DNA from: Lactobacillaceae bacterium UBA5807
GTDB lineage: Bacteria > Bacillota > Bacilli > Lactobacillales > Lactobacillaceae
Assembly (NCBI GenBank): GCA_002418005.1
Contig: DIDF01000092.1
Coordinates: 1 to 32,305, forward strand
Direction: 5' to 3'
Length of the DNA: 32,305 bases
Within the stretch, counting starts at the first letter, position 1. Every line of letters starts with the position of its first letter. A program made the translations under genes and the position numbers. The notes beneath the pieces are model-generated. The model was not told the origin of the DNA, searched no databases, and saw only the letters and a list, made by a program, of their open reading frames with translations. Positions 15,164-21,682 of the stretch are shown here, piece by piece.

Positions 15164-16207
15164 ATGGAAAAGAAACATTATACTCTGGAAGATTTTGATT
15201 ATAATCTTCCTCATGAATTAATTGCCCAAACTCCAATTAAAAACCGGGATGAATCTCGACTTTTAGTTTTAAACAAAGATACTGGTGAAATGAATGATAA
15301 ACATTTTTACGATATCATTGATTATTTGAATCCTGGGGATGCCTTAGTCATGAATGATTCCAAGGTTATGCCTGCTCGAATTTATGGGGTTAAAGAAGAT
15401 ACTGGTGCCAATATGGAAGTCTTATTGTTGCATAACATTGAAGGCGATCGTTGGGAAACACTTATGAAACCAGCTAGAAGAGCCCCTGTTGGAACAGTTA
15501 TTGATTTTGGTGAAGGCCAACTAAAGGCAGTTGTGACTAAGGAACTTGATCATGGTGGTCGAGAAATTGAATTTAAATATGATGGAATTTTTATTGAAAT
15601 TCTTGAAAGATTGGGTGAAACTCCTTTGCCACCTTATATCAAAGAAAAACTTGATGATCCTGATAGATACCAAACGGTTTACGCCAAAGAAATGGGCTCA
15701 GCTGCTGCGCCAACGGCCGGCTTGCATTGGACAAAAGATCTTCTCAAAAAGGTTCAAGATAAGGGAGTTAAATTGGTATATTTAACTCTTCACGTTGGCT
15801 TAGGGACTTTTCGTCCGGTGGATGAGGAAAATATCGATGAACACAAGATGCATAGTGAATTTTATCGACTTTCGGATGAAGCTGCGAAAACTTTAAATGA
15901 AGTTCGTCAAAATGGCGGTAAAATTGTTGCAACTGGTACTACATCGATTCGAACATTAGAAACGGTTGGTACTAAATTTAATGGTGAGATTAAAGCAGAT
16001 TCAGGGTGGACAGACATTTTCATTAAGCCTGGTTATCAATGGAAAGTTGTTGATTCCTTTATAACTAACTTCCATTTACCAAAATCTACTTTAGTTATGC
16101 TGGTGGCTTCTTTCACTGGCCGAGATACTATATTAAATGCTTATGAACATGCAATTAAAGAGAAGTATCGCTTCTTTAGCTTTGGCGATGCAATGTATAT
16201 CTATTAA
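15164..16207 (+). CDS. queA: S-adenosylmethionine:tRNA ribosyltransferase-isomerase QueA
   Basis: Transfers and isomerises the ribosyl moiety of S-adenosylmethionine onto preQ1-modified tRNA to give epoxyqueuosine. The 347-residue protein has family blocks YNLPHELIAQTP, NDSKVMPARIYG, SAAAPTAGLHWT, LHVGLGTFRPV, GTTSIRTLE and ITNFHLPKSTLVMLVAS. AAAGGA at 15148-15153 precedes ATG 15164; the ATG at 15159 is out of frame. Four bases separate it from ruvB and twelve from tgt, the next enzyme group of the same pathway. No queuosine synthesis or reduction gene (queG/queH) is in this window. Confidence 0.98.
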   Translation: MEKKHYTLEDFDYNLPHELIAQTPIKNRDESRLLVLNKDTGEMNDKHFYDIIDYLNPGDALVMNDSKVMPARIYGVKEDTGANMEVLLLHNIEGDRWETLMKPARRAPVGTVIDFGEGQLKAVVTKELDHGGREIEFKYDGIFIEILERLGETPLPPYIKEKLDDPDRYQTVYAKEMGSAAAPTAGLHWTKDLLKKVQDKGVKLVYLTLHVGLGTFRPVDEENIDEHKMHSEFYRLSDEAAKTLNEVRQNGGKIVATGTTSIRTLETVGTKFNGEIKADSGWTDIFIKPGYQWKVVDSFITNFHLPKSTLVMLVASFTGRDTILNAYEHAIKEKYRFFSFGDAMYIY

Positions 16208-16219
16208 GGGGGATGCTTA

Positions 16220-17362
16220 ATGCAGCCAGCGATAACATATCGCCTAATCAAAAAGGAAAAACATACTGGGGCTAGACTTGGAGAAATTACCACTCCTCAT
16301 GGGACTTTTCAAACCCCAATTTTTATGCCAGTTGGCACCCAAGCCACAGTTAAAACTTTGGCTCCTGAAGAACTTGATAAAATGGGAGCAACAATTATTT
16401 TAGCAAACACTTATCATCTTTGGCTTAGACCAGGTGAAGACATTGTCCAAGAGGCTGGTGGGCTTCATAAATTTATGAATTGGCATAAAGGTATTCTCAC
16501 TGATTCTGGTGGATACCAAGTTTTTTCACTTGCCAAAAATCGGGACATTACCGAAAAAGGCGTGACTTTTAAAAACGAAATTGATGGTAGAAAGATGTTT
16601 CTTTCTCCTGAAAAAGCAATTGCAATCGAGAATGCTTTAGGCCCTGATATTATGATGAGTTTGGACGAGTGTCCGCCTTATTTTGAGTCCTATGATTATG
16701 TTAAAAAATCTGTGGCTAGGACTAGTCGTTGGGCTGAAAGAGGTTTAAAAGCTCATAAGAATCCTGATACTCAAGGACTATTTGGGATTGTTCAGGGAGC
16801 TGGTTTTGAAGATCTTAGAAAACAGTCTGCTAAAGATTTAGTTAGTTTAGATTTTCCGGGTTATTCAATTGGCGGACTTTCCGTTGGGGAGTCTAAGGAA
16901 GATATGAATCACGTGTTAGATTACACCACTCCTCTTTTACCCGAGGACAAACCCCGTTATTTGATGGGAGTTGGGGTGACTGATTCCTTGATTGATGGAG
17001 TAATTAGGGGAATCGACATGTTTGATTGTGTCCTGCCAACTAGAATTGCTCGAAATGGGACCATTATGACTTCGCATGGAAGATTAGTGATTAAAAATGC
17101 GAAATATGCCAGAGACTTTCGTCCCTTGGATGATAACTGTAATTGTTATACTTGCCGGAATTATTCTCGCGCATATATTCGTCATTTGATTCATGTTGGT
17201 GAATCTTTTGGGATGAGATTAGCCAGTTATCATAATTTGTTTTATTTGGTTCATTTAATGCAGCGGATTAGACAAGCTATCATGGATGACAATCTGTTAG
17301 ATTTTCGAGCTGAAGTGCTTGAACAATATGGGTATAATAAGCCAAATGCCAAGAATTTTTAG
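16220..17362 (+). CDS. tgt: Queuine/preQ1 tRNA-guanine transglycosylase
   Basis: Exchanges guanine-34 for preQ1 in GUN-anticodon tRNAs (Asp, Asn, His, Tyr). The 380-residue protein carries the catalytic Asp95 in TDSGGYQVFSL, the nucleophile Asp266 in GIDMFDCVLPTRIARNG, and the zinc site Cys307, Cys309, Cys312 and His338. The substrate loop is SIGGLSVGESKEDM. AGGGGGAT before ATG 16220 is the ribosome site. It belongs to the ruvAB-queA-tgt-yajC unit. Confidence 0.99.
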   Translation: MQPAITYRLIKKEKHTGARLGEITTPHGTFQTPIFMPVGTQATVKTLAPEELDKMGATIILANTYHLWLRPGEDIVQEAGGLHKFMNWHKGILTDSGGYQVFSLAKNRDITEKGVTFKNEIDGRKMFLSPEKAIAIENALGPDIMMSLDECPPYFESYDYVKKSVARTSRWAERGLKAHKNPDTQGLFGIVQGAGFEDLRKQSAKDLVSLDFPGYSIGGLSVGESKEDMNHVLDYTTPLLPEDKPRYLMGVGVTDSLIDGVIRGIDMFDCVLPTRIARNGTIMTSHGRLVIKNAKYARDFRPLDDNCNCYTCRNYSRAYIRHLIHVGESFGMRLASYHNLFYLVHLMQRIRQAIMDDNLLDFRAEVLEQYGYNKPNAKNF

Positions 17363-17421
17363 GTGGACGCCTGATTACATTTTTGGTACAGTATTCTATA
17401 TGAAAGAGTGGGTGAAAAATT

Positions 17422-17841
17422 GTGAATAATAGTTCTTTGTATTCAATTTTAATGATTGTTGTTTTGTTTGCATTGATGTATTTCTTAATGATTAGACCTC
17501 AACGTAAGCAAGAACAAAAACGTCGTGAGCAGCTTTCTAAAGTTAAAGTTGGCGATCAAGTGGTTACCATTGGTAGACTTCATGGTGTTGTTGATGAAGT
17601 TAATGAAGCCGAAAAGACAGTTACTTTAGACTGTGATGGGATTTACTTGGTATTTGATTTAAGTGCAGTTGCTCAAATCAAAACTCCATCTGTTGCTCCA
17701 GCAACTAAAAATGATGCTTCAAGCGATAGTGCAGAATCATCAAATTCTGCTGAATCTGATAGTTCTTCAACAAGTCAGGATTCTCAAAATAAGGCTGATA
17801 ATTCTGCAGCCAGTGATACTGATAAATCTGAAGAGAAGTAA
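17422..17841 (+). CDS. yajC: YajC, Sec translocon accessory protein
   Basis: Small single-pass membrane protein associated with SecDF/SecYEG. The N-terminus has one membrane helix (about 6-23) and the family signature MIRPQRKQEQKRREQ, then the soluble part KVKVGDQVVTIGRLHGVVDEV. The protein is 139 residues, longer than the usual 85-110, because of a Ser/Asp/Glu/Asn-rich tail of about 45 residues (from about residue 95) of low complexity. The start is GTG 17422 after GGGTGA (17410-17415). Tgt-YajC adjacency is widely conserved. A terminator follows immediately, ending the ruvA-to-yajC unit. Confidence 0.93.
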   Translation: MNNSSLYSILMIVVLFALMYFLMIRPQRKQEQKRREQLSKVKVGDQVVTIGRLHGVVDEVNEAEKTVTLDCDGIYLVFDLSAVAQIKTPSVAPATKNDASSDSAESSNSAESDSSSTSQDSQNKADNSAASDTDKSEEK

Positions 17842-17848
17842 TTTAAAG

Positions 17849-17880
17849 TTGGGATGAAGATATCTTTGTCTCAATTTTTT
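17849..17880 (+). terminator. Intrinsic terminator after yajC
   Basis: TTGGGATGAAG / CTTTGTCTCAA (17849-17859 with 17864-17874) forms an 11-bp stem with three G-T pairs and an ATAT loop, followed by six T residues (17875-17880). It separates the ruvA-yajC unit from dinB. Confidence 0.75.
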
Positions 17881-17891
17881 ATCTGTTTTAA

Positions 17892-17905
17892 AGAACATAT
17901 GTTTG
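17892..17905 (+). promoter_or_regulatory. LexA-box-like operator at the dinB start
   Basis: AGAAC-ATAT-GTTTG matches CGAACATATGTTCG at 12 of 14 bases, with an exact GAACATATGTT core. It lies between the yajC terminator and the dinB ribosome site. It shares AACATATGTT with the ruvA element, consistent with one repressor acting on both. Confidence 0.78.
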
Positions 17906-17923
17906 GACGAAGAAGGTGAGTTT

Positions 17924-19021
17924 GTGGATTCTGCCCATCAAAGAAGAATTTTGCATGTTGATATGGATGCTTTTTATGCTTCAATTGAGGAAAGAAAAGA
18001 ACCAAGACTTAAACAACTACCTTTAATAGTCGCCAAGGATCCGAGAAAAACTGGTGGCAGAGGAGTTGTTGCAACCGCAAATTATGTGGCCAGAAAATAT
18101 GGGGTTCACTCTGCAATGAGCGATCAAGAAGCTTTAAAGCTTTGTCCAAAGGCTGTATTTAGATTCTCCGGCTTTGATCTGTATCGATCAGTTTCTAGCC
18201 AAATTCACCGGATTTTCCATCAATACACCGATATGGTTGAGTATGTTGCTCTTGATGAAGCTTATTTAGATGTTACTGAAAATAAGCTGAATTTAAAAGA
18301 CCCAATAAATCTTGGAATTGAAATTCAAAATAAAATTTGGCAAAGAACTCATTTAACTTGTTCTGTGGGTGTTTCTTACAATAAATTCCTAGCCAAAGAA
18401 GCTTCAGATTATGCTAAACCAGTCGGAATAACGGTAATTGACAAAAAGGATGCTCTTGAATTTTTAAAAAAATTACCTATATCTAAATTTCGCGGCGTTG
18501 GAAAGAAGACCACTCCCAAACTTCTTACTTTAGGGATTAAAAACGGATCAGATTTATTTCGTTTTAGCCAAATGGATTTAATCAAACATTTTGGGAAGTT
18601 TGGCTACGTTTTATATCAAAGAGCTCGCGGAATTGATGAGCGACCAGTAGAATACCAAAGGTTGCGAAAATCAATCGGCAAGGAAAGAACTTACGGGCCT
18701 GCTTTAAATAATCTACAAAGTGCGAAAATTCAGTTGAAACTGCTTTCCGAGATGGTGTCACAAACGATGGCGGATAAAAAACAACATGGGAAAGCTTTAG
18801 TTCTTAAAGTGAGATATAGTAATTTTCAAACTTTAACTAGAAGAGCTACTTTTGATCATTTTATTGATAATTCTGCTAAGCAATATCTAAAAATAGCTAC
18901 AGGGTTGCTAGAAGATATGACCAATGGTAACGAAGGTATTCGACTTTTGGGAATAACAATCACAAATCTGAATGATTTAGATTTTGAAAATGTTGATCTT
19001 AATTTGTTTTCTTCAAAATAA
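17924..19021 (+). CDS. dinB: DNA polymerase IV (DinB, Y-family translesion polymerase)
   Basis: Error-prone polymerase for lesion bypass. From GTG 17924 the protein has 365 residues. The palm motif HVDMDAFYASIEER and the acidic motif LDEAYLDVT supply the catalytic carboxylates; the segment CSVGVSYNKFLAKEASDYAKP and helix-hairpin-helix KFRGVGKKTTPKLLTLGI are typical. The C-terminal DLNLF (358-362) resembles a beta-clamp binding motif. AAGGTGA at 17913-17919 points to GTG 17924; an in-frame TTG at 17903 lies inside the SOS-box-like palindrome and lacks a ribosome site. Terminator upstream plus LexA-like box suggests an independent, damage-induced unit. Confidence 0.97.
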   Translation: MDSAHQRRILHVDMDAFYASIEERKEPRLKQLPLIVAKDPRKTGGRGVVATANYVARKYGVHSAMSDQEALKLCPKAVFRFSGFDLYRSVSSQIHRIFHQYTDMVEYVALDEAYLDVTENKLNLKDPINLGIEIQNKIWQRTHLTCSVGVSYNKFLAKEASDYAKPVGITVIDKKDALEFLKKLPISKFRGVGKKTTPKLLTLGIKNGSDLFRFSQMDLIKHFGKFGYVLYQRARGIDERPVEYQRLRKSIGKERTYGPALNNLQSAKIQLKLLSEMVSQTMADKKQHGKALVLKVRYSNFQTLTRRATFDHFIDNSAKQYLKIATGLLEDMTNGNEGIRLLGITITNLNDLDFENVDLNLFSSK

Positions 19022-19025
19022 GAAA

Positions 19026-19054
19026 TTCACCTTTAAGGTGAAATAATGTATACT
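19026..19054 (+). promoter_or_regulatory. nrnA promoter with an overlapping palindrome
   Basis: TTCACC (19026-19031) and TATACT (19049-19054) are 17 bases apart. The -35 lies within the perfect palindrome TTCACCTT-T-AAGGTGAA (19026-19042). That palindrome could be an operator or a weak hairpin at the end of dinB; no T run follows, so it does not look like a terminator. Confidence 0.5.
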
Positions 19055-19087
19055 TAAGTGTTCAACAAAAAGATTGTGAGGCACAAA

Positions 19088-20038
19088 ATGGCAGTTCAAG
19101 AAGATATTTTAAATGTAATTAAACAATATAAGACAATTATTATTCATCGACATAAACATCCGGATCCAGATGCAATTGGGTCTCAAATGGGATTAGCCGA
19201 AATTTTGAAAGCCTCTTTTCCTGATAAAGAAGTTTACTGTGTTGGCAAACAGTATCCAGGGTTTGACTGGTTAGGAAAAGTTGACGAAGTAGAAGATAAA
19301 AAATATGAGGATGCTTTAGTTCTTGTCCTTGATACTGCTAATCAACCAAGAATTGATGATGACCGTTATTCAAAGGGTAAGATGTTGATAAAAATTGATC
19401 ATCATCCTAATGATGATGCCTTCGGCGACATTCAATGGGTGGAGCCTGAATCATCCAGCACATCAGAACTGATTTTTGACTTCTTTAATCATTTTTCTCA
19501 AGAATTAAAATTGACTGATAATGGAGCAAGATTACTTTATGCTGGGATTGTAGGCGATACTGGCCGATTTATGTATCCATCAACTTCTTCACACACTTTG
19601 GAAGTCGCTGCTGCTTTGACAACATACGGTTTTTCTGCTAGTGATGTTAATAAAAAAGAAGACGAAATTGACTTGCCTTTAGCCAGGTTATCTGCTTATG
19701 TCTACGAAAATTTAAATATCTTGGATTCAGGAGCTGCATATCTTGTCTTGTCCAATGAAGTCCTAAAGCCCTTTAATTTAGGGGATGATAGTACTTCGGC
19801 AATCGTTCCTTTACCTGGGAAGATTAAGGATGTTTTAACCTGGGCAATATTTGTTCAACAAAAAGACGGAACTTATCGGATTCGATTGAGATCAAAAGGA
19901 CCAGCAATTAATGAATTGGCCAAAAACTATGGGGGCGGCGGCCATCCTTTGGCCAGTGGAGCAGTTGCTGCTGATGAAGACACAATCAAGAAATTTATCA
20001 AAGACTTAGACAGCCTAGTAACTCAATATAAGAAATAG
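19088..20038 (+). CDS. nrnA: NrnA-type bifunctional oligoribonuclease and PAP phosphatase
   Basis: DHH-DHHA1 phosphoesterase that degrades short RNA oligonucleotides (nanoRNA) and dephosphorylates 3'-phosphoadenosine 5'-phosphate. The 316-residue protein has HRHKHPDPDA (20-29), LDTAN around residue 82, the DHH triad at 104-106, GIVGDTGRFMYP, and the DHHA1 motif GGGGHPLASGA. ATG 19088 with GTGAGG just upstream is preferred over an in-frame upstream TG-type start near 19058 that overlaps the promoter. Its stop lies eight bases before the helicase gene, suggesting one RNA-metabolism transcript. Confidence 0.95.
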   Translation: MAVQEDILNVIKQYKTIIIHRHKHPDPDAIGSQMGLAEILKASFPDKEVYCVGKQYPGFDWLGKVDEVEDKKYEDALVLVLDTANQPRIDDDRYSKGKMLIKIDHHPNDDAFGDIQWVEPESSSTSELIFDFFNHFSQELKLTDNGARLLYAGIVGDTGRFMYPSTSSHTLEVAAALTTYGFSASDVNKKEDEIDLPLARLSAYVYENLNILDSGAAYLVLSNEVLKPFNLGDDSTSAIVPLPGKIKDVLTWAIFVQQKDGTYRIRLRSKGPAINELAKNYGGGGHPLASGAVAADEDTIKKFIKDLDSLVTQYKK

Positions 20039-20046
20039 GAGAATTT

Positions 20047-21405
20047 ATGACCAAATTTGAAGACTTTAATTTAAAGCCGTTTATCATTAAGGCCCTTTCT
20101 GAACTTAAATTTATTGATCCAACTCAGGTTCAAGAAAAACTAATTCCTGAAATCATGGCCGGTCGAGATGTGGTGGGACAATCAGCAACTGGTAGCGGGA
20201 AAACTCACGCTTTTTTACTGCCAATATTTAATATGATTGATCCAGATAAACAGCAAACTCAAGCAGTTATTACTTCGCCAAGTCGCGAGCTAGCTTATCA
20301 AACAATTTCAGCTGCTAAACAAATTTCTAAGTTTAGTGATAAACCCATTTCGATTGGGGCTTACGTTGGTGGAACCGACAAGCAGCGTCAAGTAAATCGT
20401 TTGAAACGAGAGCAACCAATTTTGGTTATTGGGACCCCTGGGAGAATCTGGGATTTGATTTTGTCGGGTGATTTGGATATTCATACTGCTAATCAGTTCG
20501 TAATTGATGAAGCCGATATGACATTAGATATGGGCTTTTTGGATATTGTTGATAAAATTGGCGCAAGCTTTGGGAAAACAGTTCAGACAATGGTGTTTTC
20601 TGCAACAATTCCTCAAAAACTCGAGGTCTTTTTAAAGAAATCACTTGTCCACCCTTTAATTGAAGAGATTCCAGTTTCAACTGTGATTAGCCCGACAATC
20701 GATAACTGGTTGATTTCCACAAAAGGAAAAGATAAGAACCAGATTATTTATAAATTGCTCACAATGGGTAATCCATATTTAGTTTTGATATTTGCTAATA
20801 CTCGTAAACGAGTCGAAGAAATTAATCAATACTTGAAAGGCCAAGGATTGAAGGTAGCAATGATTCATGGAGGCGTGATGCCTAGGGAACGAAAGCGCCT
20901 CATGAAACGGGTGAAAAATCTGGAATTCCAATTTGTTGTCGCCACTGACTTGGCCGCAAGAGGGATTGATATTCCAGGAGTTTCTCACGTGATTAATGAT
21001 GATATCCCTGAAGAATTAGATTCCTTTATTCACAGAGTTGGGCGAACTGGTCGTAACGGTATGTCAGGAATTTCTATCACCCTTTATCAACCTGGAGAAG
21101 AGAAATTAGTCGCCGAACTAGAAGATATGGGAATTAAGTTTAAACCCAAAGAGATTCGTAATGATGAAGTGGTTGATTCTTACGACCGGAATCGGCGAAA
21201 GACTCATAGAAGAAAACACGAAAAGCTTGATCCAAGTATGATTGGCATGATCAAAAAGAAAAAGAAGAAAGTTAAGCCTGGATACAAGCGTAAGATTAAA
21301 ATAAATCTTGAAAAGAAAGATGCATTGGATCGTCGAGTTAAAAATCGAGAGGAATCCAGGATTAAACGAAAATCCCGTAAGAGTAGTTCTAGAAGGTATA
21401 AGTAG
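20047..21405 (+). CDS. cshB: DEAD-box RNA helicase (CshB-like)
   Basis: ATP-dependent RNA helicase of 452 residues. Motifs in order: Q motif region (PTQVQEKLIPEI, about 25-36), motif I ATGSGKT (47-53), motif Ia PSRELAYQ, TPGRIWD, DEAD at 154-157, FSATIP, and ATDLAARGIDIPG with HRVGRTGRNG at the C-terminal RecA-like domain. The last 80 residues are strongly basic (Lys/Arg runs), probably for RNA binding. Family roles are ribosome assembly, RNA decay and cold growth. The cshB label rests on overall resemblance and basic tail and is less certain than the helicase call. GGAGA just before ATG 20047; it is probably co-transcribed with nrnA. Confidence 0.9.
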   Translation: MTKFEDFNLKPFIIKALSELKFIDPTQVQEKLIPEIMAGRDVVGQSATGSGKTHAFLLPIFNMIDPDKQQTQAVITSPSRELAYQTISAAKQISKFSDKPISIGAYVGGTDKQRQVNRLKREQPILVIGTPGRIWDLILSGDLDIHTANQFVIDEADMTLDMGFLDIVDKIGASFGKTVQTMVFSATIPQKLEVFLKKSLVHPLIEEIPVSTVISPTIDNWLISTKGKDKNQIIYKLLTMGNPYLVLIFANTRKRVEEINQYLKGQGLKVAMIHGGVMPRERKRLMKRVKNLEFQFVVATDLAARGIDIPGVSHVINDDIPEELDSFIHRVGRTGRNGMSGISITLYQPGEEKLVAELEDMGIKFKPKEIRNDEVVDSYDRNRRKTHRRKHEKLDPSMIGMIKKKKKKVKPGYKRKIKINLEKKDALDRRVKNREESRIKRKSRKSSSRRYK

Positions 21406-21416
21406 TCAATTGTGAA

Positions 21417-21445
21417 TTGACATATATTTTATAAAACCTTATAAT
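21417..21445 (+). promoter_or_regulatory. Consensus sigma-A promoter for the alaS leader
   Basis: TTGACA (21417-21422) and TATAAT (21440-21445) with exactly 17 bases between them: both hexamers are perfect consensus. Transcription would start near 21452, at the 5' side of the T-box leader. Confidence 0.9.
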
Positions 21446-21451
21446 TTTTAT

Positions 21452-21665
21452 CAGTAAGAATATGCTATTTGATTGTTAACTGCCAGAGACGTTTTGGTTG
21501 GTGGGAAAAACGAGTTAGCTTCAGGTGGTGCTCTCTTATTTTTAATTCATAAGATAATTAACGTAAACTCTACGTATTAGAGATTAAGTGGTAAACGATA
21601 AACATCGTTGCAATTCGAAGTGGTACCGCGTCATTGGCGTCTTCGTTAGCAACGGTGTTTTATTT
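21452..21665 (+). promoter_or_regulatory. T-box riboswitch (tRNA-Ala responsive) in the alaS leader
   Basis: The leader contains the T-box sequence AAGTGGTACCGCG (21618-21630) and Stem I elements: AGAGA (21485-21489) and GGTTGGTG (21496-21503) at the distal end, stem CGTTTT/AAAACG, stem GTTAACT/AGTTAGC (21476-21482 with 21513-21519) and a basal TAAGA/TCTTA pairing. The unpaired GCT at 21530-21532 is the best specifier codon (Ala). A long terminator pairs AACATCGTTGC (21601-21611) with GCAACGGTGTT (21649-21659), followed by a T-rich tract. Uncharged tRNA-Ala should stabilise the antiterminator and switch on alaS. Structure was folded by eye. Confidence 0.92.
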
Positions 21666-21682
21666 TGTCAAAGGAGAGGCTC

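Noticed and set aside
17369..17402. Possible promoter between tgt and yajC
   Set aside because: ATTACA and TATATG can be fitted at 17-base spacing but each matches only 4 of 6 bases; the gap is short and read-through from ruvAB is sufficient.
17903..17923. Upstream in-frame TTG start for dinB
   Set aside because: The TTG lies in the LexA-like palindrome and has no ribosome site; GTG 17924 is preceded by AAGGTGA and gives a usual DinB N-terminus.
21406..21420. Palindrome TCAATT-GTG-AATTGA next to the alaS promoter
   Set aside because: Only six-base arms made of A and T mostly; overlaps the consensus -35 by design. Too weak to call an operator or a terminator.
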